A stretch of 64,000 bases of DNA from contig NZ_JASZYK010000003.1 of the NCBI RefSeq assembly GCF_030317035.1, positions 744,001-808,000 on the forward strand, given 5' to 3'. Position numbers and translations under genes: made by a program. Under the pieces are notes generated by a model. That model worked only from the letters and a program-made list of their open reading frames with translations, did no database searches and was not told the DNA's origin. The DNA comes from Variovorax sp. J22G73 (GTDB taxonomy: Bacteria > Pseudomonadota > Gammaproteobacteria > Burkholderiales > Burkholderiaceae_C). The stretch's first letter is position 1. Each line of letters opens with the position of its first letter. Shown here piece by piece: positions 45,638 through 54,564 of this stretch.

Positions 45638-45651
45638 ACAGGGAAAACCCT
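45609..45651 (-). promoter_or_regulatory. 43-base shared promoter element, copy 2
   Basis: Partner of 38645-38687 (36 of 43 positions equal). It overlaps the right arm and the spacer of the 16-base inverted repeat. In this copy the variable centre is CATTCGT, which completes the inverted repeat; in copy 1 it is not palindromic. It sits 36 bases upstream of the HisD-like start. Confidence 0.6.
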
Positions 45652-45679
45652 AGGTTTTTCCGATCGTTCGACAGCCTGT

Positions 45680-46621
45680 TCAGGCCGAGTTGATCTGGCT
45701 CAACTTCTGAAAATGCTTGCCGAGTTCGTCGATCAGCTTGGACGCGAGCTCGCTCTTTTGCCGCCCCTTCTTGCTCACCACGAAGAAGTCGATGGGCACC
45801 AGCGGCTCCACCAGTGTTCGAACCGCCACCTCGTAGCGCGTGCAGGCAGGCGCCACGAATCCCGGCAGCGCCGCCACGCCGTGCCCGGCCTCCACCATCG
45901 CGATGATGGCCTGGATGTTCTGCAGCGCGCCGCTGCGCGCGGGCGCGGCGTCGAGCTCGCGCAATTGCGCATCCACCAGCTTCTGGATGGGGTTGTCGTT
46001 GGGCAGCGCGAGCAGCCGCTCGCCGGAGAATTCAGACCAGGCCGCGCGCTGCCCCGCGCCCGCGCGCCGGCCGCGCGAGCGCGCCGGGGCCGGCGTGCCG
46101 GCGCCCGGGCTGACGCGCACCATGTGGAACGTGGCGAGCAACTGGCGCTCGATGCCCGCCGCTGGCTTGAAGAAGGCGCCCAGCCCGAGGTCGACCTCGC
46201 CGGCCTCGATGCCCTGCAATATCTGCCTTCGGTCGAGGTCGCTCACGTTCACCCGGATGCTTGGCTGCACCTGGCGGAAATCGTGCAGCCAGCGCGGCAG
46301 CACGCTCGACGCGATCAACGGCGTGGCGGCCAGCGACACCTGCTGCCCGGCCACCGCCGACAGCTGCCCGATGTTGGCGGTCGCGTTGTCCCAGTCGGCC
46401 AGCATGCCGCGCGCGGTGGGCAGCAACGACTCGCCCGCCGGCGTGAGGCGCACCGAGCGCGTGGTGCGGTCGAACAGGCGGGCACCCACCTGCGCCTCGA
46501 AGTCCTTGAGCATCAGGCTCAGCCCCGCCTGCGTCACGAAGATTTCCTCGGCTGCGCGGGTGAAGCTGCCCAGCCGTGCGATGGCCAGGAAAGCCTGGAG
46601 CTGGCGGGTGCTGATATTCAT
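45680..46621 (-). CDS. LysR-family regulator
   Basis: 313 residues. The N-terminal helix-turn-helix ([42 protein letters not shown]) is standard. The effector domain contains an odd Arg/Ala/Gly-rich insert of about 30 residues (starting [19 protein letters not shown]). It diverges from the FAD monooxygenase gene at 46731. Just before its start lies the palindrome TATCAATTGATTTGATA, which is repeated exactly in front of another LysR gene at 57.8 kb. Confidence 0.88.
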   Translation of the reverse strand: MNISTRQLQAFLAIARLGSFTRAAEEIFVTQAGLSLMLKDFEAQVGARLFDRTTRSVRLTPAGESLLPTARGMLADWDNATANIGQLSAVAGQQVSLAATPLIASSVLPRWLHDFRQVQPSIRVNVSDLDRRQILQGIEAGEVDLGLGAFFKPAAGIERQLLATFHMVRVSPGAGTPAPARSRGRRAGAGQRAAWSEFSGERLLALPNDNPIQKLVDAQLRELDAAPARSGALQNIQAIIAMVEAGHGVAALPGFVAPACTRYEVAVRTLVEPLVPIDFFVVSKKGRQKSELASKLIDELGKHFQKLSQINSA

Positions 46622-46631
46622 TAGCAGGGCC

Positions 46632-46648
46632 TATCAATTGATTTGATA
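46632..46648. promoter_or_regulatory. LysR-box-like palindrome, copy 1
   Basis: TATCAA-TTGAT-TTGATA is a 6-base inverted repeat with a 5-base centre, fitting the T-N11-A LysR box. It lies 10 bases upstream of the LysR start and 83 bases from the monooxygenase start. The same 17 bases, preceded by GCAGGGC plus one base, occur at 57772-57788. Confidence 0.72.
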
Positions 46649-46730
46649 GTTTAACTTCTCAAATTTCTCTCGCTGCGATGCAATTGCCCGGTGGCCGATC
46701 GGGCCCGTTGGCAATGAAGGAAAGAAACAC

Positions 46731-47963
46731 ATGGCGGCCCAACCTCTTCACGTACTCATTGCCGGCGCCGGCATCGGCGGCCTTTGCTGCGCATTGGCGC
46801 TGCAGCGACGCGGTTTTCGCGTCACGGTGCTCGAACAGGCGCCCGAGCTGGGCGAGGTCGGCGCGGGCTTCCAGGTGAGCGCGAACGGCTCGCGTTGCCT
46901 GGCGGACATCGGCCTGGGCGACGAGCTGCCGCAGCTGGCAACGCAGGCCGCCGGCAAGCAGGTCAGGCTGTGGAACACCGGGCAGACCTGGAAGCTGTTC
47001 GACCTGGGCGCGGAGTCGGTGCAGAAGTACGGTTTTCCGTACTACCTGATCTACCGCGCCGACCTGCATGCGCTGATGGCGCGCCATGTGCGCGAACGCC
47101 AGCCGGACGCGATCCGGCTGGGCGCCAAGGCGGTCGGCTTCACGCAGGACGTCGAAGGCGTCGAGGTCGAGCTCGAGGGCGGCGAGCGCGTGCGCGGCGA
47201 TGTTCTCGTCGGTGCCGACGGCGTGCACTCGCGCATCCGCCGCGCCATGTTCGGCCCGAGCGATGCGCAGTTCACCGGTTGCGTGGCGTGGCGCGGCCTG
47301 GTGCCGCGCGACAAGCTGCCGGCCCACCTGCATGCGAACCTGGGCACCAACTGGATCGGTCCCGGCGCCCACGTCATCCACTACCCGCTGCGCGAGGGCC
47401 GGCTCGTCAACTTCGTGGGCATCGTCGAGCGCAGCGACTGGCAGGTCGAGTCGTGGACCGAACGCGGCAGCGTCGACGAGTGCCTGAACGACTTCAGGCA
47501 CTGGCATGACGACGTGCAGCGGCTCATCCAGGGCATCGAGCAGCCCTTCAAGTGGGCCCTGCTGAGCCGCCAGCCCATGGACAGCTGGACCGACGGACGG
47601 GCCACGCTGCTGGGCGACGCCTGCCACTCGACACTGCCCTTCCTGGCGCAAGGCGCGGTGATGGCGCTGGAAGACGGCGTGGTGCTGGCCCGCTGCCTGG
47701 CCGCCCACCGCGGCGACCCCGCGGCAGGCTTGCTGCGCTACCAGGCGCTGCGGCTGGAGCGCACCTCGCGCATCGTGCGCGGCTCCGCGGCCAACGCGGC
47801 GCGTTTTCACAACCCGCTGCTGGCCGACGCCGCGGAGGCGAGCCGCTATGTGGACCGCGAATGGAACGAGGACAGCGTGCGCCAGCGCTACGAGTGGCTG
47901 TTCAGCTACGACGCGACCACCGTCGACGTCGGCGGCGCCCTCGATGCCCAGGCCACGAACTGA
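46731..47963 (+). CDS. FAD-dependent aromatic monooxygenase (salicylate-hydroxylase-like)
   Basis: 410 residues. Class A flavoprotein hydroxylase pattern: N-terminal GAGIGG dinucleotide fold (residues ~12-17), the VGADGVHSRIRR motif, and LLGDACHSTLPFLAQGA, which binds FAD ribitol. Such enzymes use NAD(P)H and O2 to hydroxylate aromatic acids. It is the first gene of a plus-strand group with a class II aldolase, a D-2-hydroxyacid dehydrogenase and a Bug receptor, and diverges from LysR. The exact aromatic substrate is not evident. Confidence 0.9.
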   Translation: MAAQPLHVLIAGAGIGGLCCALALQRRGFRVTVLEQAPELGEVGAGFQVSANGSRCLADIGLGDELPQLATQAAGKQVRLWNTGQTWKLFDLGAESVQKYGFPYYLIYRADLHALMARHVRERQPDAIRLGAKAVGFTQDVEGVEVELEGGERVRGDVLVGADGVHSRIRRAMFGPSDAQFTGCVAWRGLVPRDKLPAHLHANLGTNWIGPGAHVIHYPLREGRLVNFVGIVERSDWQVESWTERGSVDECLNDFRHWHDDVQRLIQGIEQPFKWALLSRQPMDSWTDGRATLLGDACHSTLPFLAQGAVMALEDGVVLARCLAAHRGDPAAGLLRYQALRLERTSRIVRGSAANAARFHNPLLADAAEASRYVDREWNEDSVRQRYEWLFSYDATTVDVGGALDAQATN

Positions 47964-47985
47964 ATTCAAACAAGGAACCCGACGA

Positions 47986-48720
47986 ATGAACGACGACCAC
48001 GCATTGCCGGCATTGATCCACGACCTGGTGCACGCCTTCCAGGTGCTTGCCATGGACGGGCAGGGCAGCGGCATTTCAGGCCACCTCACGGCCCGCCTTC
48101 CGAACGCCCGCACGTTCTGGAGCATTCCCTACGGCTTCGGCTTCGAAGAGGCGACGGCCGAGCAGCTGATCGAATCCGACTTCGAGCTGCGCACGGTCAC
48201 GGGCTCGCTGCCCTGCAACCCCACGCTGAACATCCACACCGAGATCTACGAAGCCCGGCCCGAGGTGTGCTGCATCCTGCACACGCATTCCGAGGCTTCG
48301 CTGGCGCTGGGCATCGTGGGAAGCAACCTCGAGCCGGTGACGCAGAGCGGCGCGCTGTTCTACGAAGACATCGTGCTGTTCGACGAGTTCGACGGCATCG
48401 TGCTCGACAAGAAGGAGGGCGCCAGCATCGCCGCGCGGCTGGGCACCAACCGGGCCATCCTGCTGCGCAACCACGGCTCGGTGGTGGTGGGCGAATCCAT
48501 CGCGGACACGGCCATCGCGGCCACCGTGCTCGAGTTCGCGGCGCGCGTGCAACTGCAGGCCATGGCCGTCGGCACGCCCAAGAAGCTGCCGCCCGCAGAG
48601 GCGCGCCAGACCAAGGCCTTTCTGCGCCGCCCCGACGTGGTCGATTTGCGCTGGCAACTGCTGGTGCGCCAGGCGCGGCGGCACAACCCCCACTTCACCT
48701 TCGAGAGAAACTTTGCATGA
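47986..48720 (+). CDS. Class II aldolase/adducin-family protein
   Basis: 244 residues. Zinc-dependent aldolase fold of the FucA/AraD type with the metal motif ILHTHSEAS and the later His in LLRNHGSVVVGE. Members cleave hydroxy-keto acids or decarboxylate. The ATG at 47986 follows CAAGGAA; the gene is 22 bases after the monooxygenase and overlaps the next gene by 4 bases (ATGA). It probably acts downstream of the monooxygenase on an aliphatic intermediate, but the reaction is not known. Confidence 0.88.
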   Translation: MNDDHALPALIHDLVHAFQVLAMDGQGSGISGHLTARLPNARTFWSIPYGFGFEEATAEQLIESDFELRTVTGSLPCNPTLNIHTEIYEARPEVCCILHTHSEASLALGIVGSNLEPVTQSGALFYEDIVLFDEFDGIVLDKKEGASIAARLGTNRAILLRNHGSVVVGESIADTAIAATVLEFAARVQLQAMAVGTPKKLPPAEARQTKAFLRRPDVVDLRWQLLVRQARRHNPHFTFERNFA

Positions 48721-49709
48721 ACGCACCCGCTGAAATACCCGCTGAAACAGCCGCAGAAGCAGTCGCTGACGCACGGCCCCCCAAGGTCCTGATGCTGCTG
48801 ACCTCCGACTTCGTTACCGCGCGCTACGAAGCACTGCGCAAGCGCGCGCCCGACCTGCAGGTCGTGACCGAGCTCGGTGCCGGCGCCGACCCCGACGTGA
48901 CCGCGCTCTTCGCGTTCAAGCTGCCGGCCGGCATCGCGCCGCGCCTGCCCAACCTGCGGCTCGCGGCATCGGTCGGCGCCGGCGCCGACGGCATTCTTTC
49001 GGCGCCCGACCTGCCGGGGCATGTGAAGGTGACGCGCGCGGTCGAACCGGGCCTGGGCCTGAGCATGGCGCAGTACGTGTCGCTGCAGATCCTCAGCCAC
49101 TTCCGAGCGCTGCCGCAAATGCAGGCGCAGCACGCGGCGGGCGAATGGAAGCGCCTGCCGGTGCCCGATGCGCGCGACGTCACGGTCGGCATCATGGGGC
49201 TGGGCGCCATCGGCTCGGTGGTGGCCGAGGTGGTCGGCTCACTGGGCTTCAAGGTGATCGGGTGGACGCGCTCCGAAGCGCGTGCGGCCCGCGTGCCGGT
49301 TTTCGTGGGCGAGGGCGGCATGGACGCGTTTCTCGCGCGGTGCGACTACCTGGTGTGCCTGCTGCCCATCACCGCGCAAACCACCGGCCTGCTCGACCGC
49401 TCGCGCCTGTCGAAGCTGCCCACGGGCAGCTATGTGGTCAATGTGGCGCGCGGCGGCATCGTGGTCGAGCAAGACCTGCTGGCGCTGGTGGACGAAGGCC
49501 ACCTGGGCGGCGCCGCCTTCGACGTGTTCGCGACCGAGCCGCTGCCGCCCAGCAGCGCCTTCTGGCGGCACGACAAGGTGCTGGTCACGCCGCACATCGC
49601 GGCCCAGCCTTCGGTCGGCCCGGTGGTGGCGCAGTTCATCGACAACCTGCGGCGCCTTTCGCAAGGCGAGCCCTTGCTCGACGAGGTCGACAGGCGACTG
49701 GGCTACTGA
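48717..49709 (+). CDS. D-2-hydroxyacid dehydrogenase (GhrA-like)
   Basis: 330 residues. NAD(P)-binding domain with GLGAIGSVVAE and the catalytic set Arg (NVARGG), Glu (FATEPLP) and His (TPHIAAQ). This family reduces glyoxylate, hydroxypyruvate or other 2-oxo acids. It starts at the ATG that overlaps the class II aldolase stop. The first 20 residues contain a 12-base duplication encoding PAEIPAET, an extension not needed for the fold. Confidence 0.9.
   Translation: MNAPAEIPAETAAEAVADARPPKVLMLLTSDFVTARYEALRKRAPDLQVVTELGAGADPDVTALFAFKLPAGIAPRLPNLRLAASVGAGADGILSAPDLPGHVKVTRAVEPGLGLSMAQYVSLQILSHFRALPQMQAQHAAGEWKRLPVPDARDVTVGIMGLGAIGSVVAEVVGSLGFKVIGWTRSEARAARVPVFVGEGGMDAFLARCDYLVCLLPITAQTTGLLDRSRLSKLPTGSYVVNVARGGIVVEQDLLALVDEGHLGGAAFDVFATEPLPPSSAFWRHDKVLVTPHIAAQPSVGPVVAQFIDNLRRLSQGEPLLDEVDRRLGY
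48725..48748 (+). repeat. 12-base duplication at a gene start
   Basis: ACCCGCTGAAAT is followed directly by ACCCGCTGAAAC, in frame within codons 3-11 of the hydroxyacid dehydrogenase gene. Confidence 0.75.
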
Positions 49710-49769
49710 GGCGCTGCACACCACCGCACACCTTGCGGTTTCAAGAAACAAACACGACGGAGACAACCA

Positions 49770-50747
49770 ATGACAAGACGCAAACTGCTCTACGGCCTGG
49801 GCGCCGCCCTGGCGCTCGGGCTCGCCCCGCAGGCCGGCCTGGCGGCCGATGCCTATCCCTCGAAGCCGATCAAGGTCATCCTGCCGTTCGCGACCGGCGG
49901 CCAGTCGGACGTGGTGGCACGGCTCATCACCGCCCGCCTGTCGGCCGGCCTCGGCCAGCCGATGGTGGTCGAGAACGTGCCCGGCGCGGGCGGGATGATT
50001 GCCGCGGCCAACGTGGCGCGCGCCGCGCCCGACGGCTACACGCTGTTCCTGGCGAACGCGAGCACGCTGACCATCGCGCCGTATCTGCAGAAGGGCGTCA
50101 ACGTCAAGCCGTCTGATTTCACGCCCGTCACCACCGTGAGCCAGTTTCCGCTGGTGCTGGTGGTCAATGCCGCCTCGCCGTACAAGTCGCTCGCCGACGT
50201 GATCGCCGCCGCCAAGGCGCGCCCCGACAAGCTGAGCTTCGCGTCCCCGGGCTATGGCACCACGCCGCACCTGGTGGGCGAGACGTTCAGGCGCGAGGCG
50301 GCGATAGAGATCACGCACGTGCCCTACAAGGGCGGCGCGCCGGCGCTGAACGATTTGCTCGGCGGCCAGGTCGACCTGTTCTTCGAAGCGCCCAGCACGC
50401 TGCTGCCGCAGATACGTGCCGGCAAGATTCGCCCGCTCGCGGTCACCAGCAAGACGCGCATGAGCGCCTTGCCAGAGGTGCGGACCGTGGCCGAGCAAGG
50501 CATGCCGCAGCTGGCGCTGGAAAGCTGGTCGGGCTTCGTCGCGCCGCCCCACACCCCCGCCGACGTGGTGGCGCGGTTGCGCATCGAGACCGACAAGGTG
50601 CTCAAGAGCCCCGACATCGTGAACAAGCTGCGCGAGCTGGGCTTCGAGGCCACCTCCAGCACGCCGCAGGAGCTTGCACGCATGGTTCGCGACGAAGGCG
50701 CCACCTGGTCGAAGCTGATCAAGGAACGCAACATCACGGTCGACTGA
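49770..50747 (+). CDS. Bug-family receptor
   Basis: 325 residues. The signal peptide ends near LAADA, and the mature part starts YPSKPIKVILPFATGGQSDVVARL, with VVENVPGAGGMIAAANVA and PDGYTLFLA. It is the last gene of the monooxygenase group, 60 bases after the dehydrogenase, with GGAG upstream of the ATG. It probably captures the carboxylic acid degraded by that group. It converges on the M20 amidohydrolase gene (5-base gap). Confidence 0.93.
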   Translation: MTRRKLLYGLGAALALGLAPQAGLAADAYPSKPIKVILPFATGGQSDVVARLITARLSAGLGQPMVVENVPGAGGMIAAANVARAAPDGYTLFLANASTLTIAPYLQKGVNVKPSDFTPVTTVSQFPLVLVVNAASPYKSLADVIAAAKARPDKLSFASPGYGTTPHLVGETFRREAAIEITHVPYKGGAPALNDLLGGQVDLFFEAPSTLLPQIRAGKIRPLAVTSKTRMSALPEVRTVAEQGMPQLALESWSGFVAPPHTPADVVARLRIETDKVLKSPDIVNKLRELGFEATSSTPQELARMVRDEGATWSKLIKERNITVD

Positions 50748-50752
50748 AGCCC

Positions 50753-51955
50753 TCAGCCCAGGAAGCGCTCGACCAGCCTCACCCAGTAGGTGGCGCCCAG
50801 TGGAATCAACGCGTCGTTGAAGTCGTAGCTGGGGTTGTGCAGGCTGCAGGGGCCCGGGCCGTGCGGCATCGCGCGATGGGCGCCGTCGCCGTTGCCGATG
50901 AAGGCATAGGCACCGGGCCGCGCCTGCAGCATGAAGGCGAAGTCTTCCGCCGTCATGGCGGGCTCCTGCACGAGGACGTTGCCCTCGCCGACGATGCCGG
51001 CCATGACGCCACGGGCAAAGTCGGCCTCGGCCGCCGAATTGACGGTGTGCGGATAGCTTCGGTTGAAGCGCACCTCGCTGCGCGCGTCGTGCGCGCTGCA
51101 CACGTGGCTGGCGATCTGGGTCATGCGCTGTTCGATCAGGTCGAGCGTGGCCAGCGAGAAGGTGCGGATCGTGCCCCTCAGCTCGCAGTTGTCCGCAATC
51201 ACGTTGTTCGACTGGCCGGCCTGCAGCACGGTCACGGTCAGCACCGCGGCCTCGTCCGGGCTTTTGTTGCGCGAGAGGATGGTCTGGAACGCCTGCACAA
51301 GCTCGCAGGCCACGGGCACCGGGTCGACGGCCGCGTGCGGCAGCGCCGCATGGCCGCCCTTGCCGTGAACGATCACGGTGAACTCGGTGCTCGACGCCAT
51401 CACGCCGCCCGGGCTCACGGCGAAATGTCCCTCGGCCATGCCCGGCCAGTTGTGCATGCCGAACACGGCATCGACGGGAAACCGGTCGAACAAGCCGTCG
51501 TCGATCATCGCGCGCGCGCCCGCGCCACCCTCTTCGGCGGGCTGGAAGATGAAGTGCACGGTGCCGTCGAACCGGCGCGTTTGCGCCAGGTGCCGCGCCG
51601 CCGCCAGCAGCATCGCGACGTGGCCGTCGTGGCCGCACGCATGCATCTTGCCGGGGTGCGTGCTCGCGTGGCCGAAGGTGTTGAGCTCGGTGACGCGCAG
51701 CGCGTCCATGTCGGCGCGCAGGCCGATGGACCTGCTGCCGCTGCCTTGGCGCAGCGAGCCCACCACGCCGGTGCGCGCCAGGCCGCGGTGCACGTCGATG
51801 CCGCATTGCGTCAGCTCGGCCGCGACCAGGTCGGCGGTGCGAAATTCTTCATAGCGCAGCTCGGGGTGCGCGTGAATGTCGCGGCGCAGCGCGGCGTTGG
51901 CTTCGGTGCGCGCGACGATGGCGTCGATCAATGCCATGGGGGTGCGGGTGGTCAT
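50753..51955 (-). CDS. M20-family amidohydrolase
   Basis: 400 residues. Metal-dependent aminoacylase/hippurate-hydrolase type: GLRADMDAL, KMHACGHDGHVAMLL, FQPAEEGGAGA, and the lid-domain motif GKGGHAALPH. It removes an acyl group from an N-acyl amino acid. The ATG at 51955 overlaps the aminotransferase stop by 4 bases (ATGA). It is the last gene of the receptor-permease-permease-aminotransferase-hydrolase operon. Confidence 0.92.
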   Translation of the reverse strand: MTTRTPMALIDAIVARTEANAALRRDIHAHPELRYEEFRTADLVAAELTQCGIDVHRGLARTGVVGSLRQGSGSRSIGLRADMDALRVTELNTFGHASTHPGKMHACGHDGHVAMLLAAARHLAQTRRFDGTVHFIFQPAEEGGAGARAMIDDGLFDRFPVDAVFGMHNWPGMAEGHFAVSPGGVMASSTEFTVIVHGKGGHAALPHAAVDPVPVACELVQAFQTILSRNKSPDEAAVLTVTVLQAGQSNNVIADNCELRGTIRTFSLATLDLIEQRMTQIASHVCSAHDARSEVRFNRSYPHTVNSAAEADFARGVMAGIVGEGNVLVQEPAMTAEDFAFMLQARPGAYAFIGNGDGAHRAMPHGPGPCSLHNPSYDFNDALIPLGATYWVRLVERFLG

Positions 51956-53061
51956 GAAGCCGGTCGCAGTTCTTGCGCGAGCGCCTCGAGGAAACGCGAA
52001 TTTTCCGTGGCCGTGCCAATGCTCACCCGCAGCCAGTTCTTGAGGCCGTAGGAGCCCAGCGGCCGTGCGATGAGGCCGTGCTGTTCCAGCCGGCCGGCCA
52101 GCGCGGCGCTGTCCCCCGTTTCCACGGAGACGAAGTTGGTCGACGACGGAAGGTGGCGCAACCCCCGTGCACGAAAGGCGGCGCACAGCTGTTCGTGGCC
52201 TTCGCTGTTGACGGCGAGCGTGCGCGCGAGGAAATCGCCGTCGCCCAGCGCGGCTGCGGCGCCCGCCTGCGCGGGTTGCGACACCTGGAACGGCGCGCGC
52301 ACCCGGCGCAGCATGCCGGCCAGCGCGGGCTGCGCGATGCCGTAGCCCACGCGAAGACCGGCCAGCCCGTAGGCCTTGGAGAAGGTGCGCGTCACGAGCA
52401 GGTGGGGGTGGCGCCGCACCCAGGCCACGGCGTCGCCCCGCGCGGCGGCGGGCAGGTACTCCAGGTAGGCCTCGTCGAGCACCACCACAGTGCCGTCGGG
52501 CTGGGCCGCGATGAAGGCCTCGAGCGCATCGGGGTCGAGGCTGGTGCCGGTCGGGTTTCCCGGGTTCGCGATGTACACGAGCGAAACGGGCTGGCGCGCG
52601 CCGAGGCGCAGCATCTCGCCGAGATCGACCGTGAAGTCCGGCGACGGCACCACCACCGCGGTGGCACCCGCGCGCTGCGCCGCGTTCACATAGGCCTGGA
52701 ACGAATACTGCGCGTAGAGCGTGAAGCGCCCCGCGCTCAGCAGGGCCGTGGCAGCCATGCCGATCACGCTTTCGGAGCCGGCGCCGGTCACGATCCAGTC
52801 GGGCGGCACGTCGAGCTGCAGCGCCAGCGCTTGGGTGAGGTCGGTGCAGTCGTTGTCCGGGTAGCGGGAGAGGTCGATGGACGACGCGGCCAGCGCGGCC
52901 AACGCACGGGGGCTGGCCCCCAGCGGGTTTTCGTTCGACGCGAGCTTGACGATGTGCGCGAGCGGCATGTCGATGCGGCGGGCGAGGTCTTCCATCGGCA
53001 AGCCCGGCGAGTACGACTTGAGCTGCTCGATGTGCGGGGGGTAGACGGGTGCGTTTCTCAC
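51952..53061 (-). CDS. HisC-type PLP aminotransferase
   Basis: 369 residues, class I/II aminotransferase of the histidinol-phosphate type (HisC2-like): IVKLASNENPLGASP, YPDNDCTDL, NPGNPTGT, VLDEAYLEY and the PLP lysine Lys229 (TFSKAYGLAGLRVGY). It starts with GTG at 53061; the longer frame is opposite the permease gene. No his genes are near. HisC-like enzymes also transaminate aromatic amino acids, which would fit an operon with amino-acid uptake and an N-acyl hydrolase. Confidence 0.88.
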   Translation of the reverse strand: MRNAPVYPPHIEQLKSYSPGLPMEDLARRIDMPLAHIVKLASNENPLGASPRALAALAASSIDLSRYPDNDCTDLTQALALQLDVPPDWIVTGAGSESVIGMAATALLSAGRFTLYAQYSFQAYVNAAQRAGATAVVVPSPDFTVDLGEMLRLGARQPVSLVYIANPGNPTGTSLDPDALEAFIAAQPDGTVVVLDEAYLEYLPAAARGDAVAWVRRHPHLLVTRTFSKAYGLAGLRVGYGIAQPALAGMLRRVRAPFQVSQPAQAGAAAALGDGDFLARTLAVNSEGHEQLCAAFRARGLRHLPSSTNFVSVETGDSAALAGRLEQHGLIARPLGSYGLKNWLRVSIGTATENSRFLEALAQELRPAS

Positions 53062-53123
53062 GGGAGGTTTCTTTCGACGTTGAGGAGGGTGGTTGGGTTT
53101 CCAGTTGTCCGGGTGCCTGGATG

Positions 53124-53825
53124 TCAGCCCGCGCGGGCAATGCGCGCCTGCAGCGCGCGCACATAGCTGGAGAGCGCGAAGGAAACGCAGAAGTAGAAGA
53201 GCGCGATGAACAGGTACATCTCGACCAGCCGGCCGTCGCGCTGCGCGATCTTCGAGGCCGTGCCGAACAGGTCGTCCAGCGACAGCACGTACACCAGAGA
53301 GGTGTCCTGGAACAGCACGATGAACTGCGTGAGCAGCACCGGCAGCATCTTGCGCAGTGCCTGCGGCAGCACGATGTACAGCATGGTGCGCGTGCCGTTC
53401 ATGCCCAGCGCCTGCGCCGCGGCCGCCTGCCCGTTCGGGATCGAGCGGATGCCGGCGCGAATGACTTCGCAGAAGTACGCCGACTCGAAGAGCACGAAGG
53501 TCAGGTACGCGGACGCGGTGGCGCCGACCGCCACCGGCGTGGGCGACCCCGCCGCCCACGCCGCCGTGTACGGAACGAGCACATAGAAGGCGAAGAGCCC
53601 GAGCACCAGTGGAATGGCGCGGAACAGGTTGACGTACGCGTCGCCGGCGGCGCGCAGCACGCGGTTGCCGCTGAGCCGCGCCATCGCGATGCCGCAGCCC
53701 AGCAGCAGGCCCGAGAAGCCCGCGACCAGCGTGAGCTTGACGGTGAACGCCAGCCCGGTCGTGAGCATGTAGGGCAACGCATGCCAGACCGAGGCGAAGT
53801 CGAAGCTGGAGAACATGCCGCTCAC
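53124..53825 (-). CDS. Amino-acid ABC transporter permease (second)
   Basis: 233 residues, HisM/GlnP type with about five helices and the EAA-like loop AAAAQALGMNGTRTMLYIVLPQAL. It starts with GTG overlapping the stop of the first permease by 4 bases (GTGA). An internal ATG at 53816 is the alternative. The two permeases probably form a heterodimer, as in GltJ/GltK. Confidence 0.9.
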   Translation of the reverse strand: MSGMFSSFDFASVWHALPYMLTTGLAFTVKLTLVAGFSGLLLGCGIAMARLSGNRVLRAAGDAYVNLFRAIPLVLGLFAFYVLVPYTAAWAAGSPTPVAVGATASAYLTFVLFESAYFCEVIRAGIRSIPNGQAAAAQALGMNGTRTMLYIVLPQALRKMLPVLLTQFIVLFQDTSLVYVLSLDDLFGTASKIAQRDGRLVEMYLFIALFYFCVSFALSSYVRALQARIARAG

Positions 53826-54550
53826 CTTGCGCCGAAGCCCGGCAGTTCGAGACGGCGCTCGAAGCGGCGCATGGCCGTGACGACCGCGAAGTTCAGCAGC
53901 ACGTAGATGCCCAGCGCCGCGAGAAAAGCCTCGAACACCTGGAACGAGAAATCCTGCATCGCATGCGCTTGCGCGGTCAGCTCGACCAGGCCGATGGTCA
54001 ACCCGACGGACGTGGCCTTGACGGTGTTCATGGCGTCGGTGGTCAGCGTCGGCCAGATGATGCGGAACGCGCGCGGCAGCAGCACGTGCCGGTAGGTCTG
54101 TGCCAGCGTGAGGCCCAGCGCCGCGGCGGCCAGCTGCTGGCCGCGCGCCAGTGCGTGGATGCCGCTACGCAGCTGCTCGGCCACACGCGCGGCCATGTAG
54201 CAGCCGATGCCGGCCACCACGGTGAAGAACGGGCCGCCCGGCCACTGCTTGACCCAGTCGCCGGCCGCCTTCGGCAGCAGCTCGGGCAGCACGAAGTACC
54301 AGACGAACAGCTGCACGATCAGCGGGATGTTGCGAAACAGCTCGACATAGATGCGGCCCGCCGCCTGCGCCTTGGCGGACGGGTGCGTGCGCAGCACGCC
54401 CACTGCGGTGCCCAGTGTCAGCGCCACGATGCAGATCAGCAGCGTGGCGGCCACCGTGCATGCGAGCCCGACGGCCAGCAGGTAGCCGTAGGCGCCGCCG
54501 CCCGTGGGCGACTGCTCGAGAAAAACCCGCCAGTTCCATTGGTAGTTCAC
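53822..54550 (-). CDS. Amino-acid ABC transporter permease (first)
   Basis: 242 residues of the GltJ type: the N-terminal NYQWNWRVFLEQ is typical of glutamate/aspartate permeases. Helices and the EAA-like loop AAAALGLTLAQTYRHVLLPRAF follow. It starts with GTG at 54550 behind AGGTG and lies 14 bases after the receptor gene. No ATPase gene follows in the operon. Confidence 0.9.
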   Translation of the reverse strand: MNYQWNWRVFLEQSPTGGGAYGYLLAVGLACTVAATLLICIVALTLGTAVGVLRTHPSAKAQAAGRIYVELFRNIPLIVQLFVWYFVLPELLPKAAGDWVKQWPGGPFFTVVAGIGCYMAARVAEQLRSGIHALARGQQLAAAALGLTLAQTYRHVLLPRAFRIIWPTLTTDAMNTVKATSVGLTIGLVELTAQAHAMQDFSFQVFEAFLAALGIYVLLNFAVVTAMRRFERRLELPGFGAR

Positions 54551-54564
54551 GCGTTCACCTGCGC

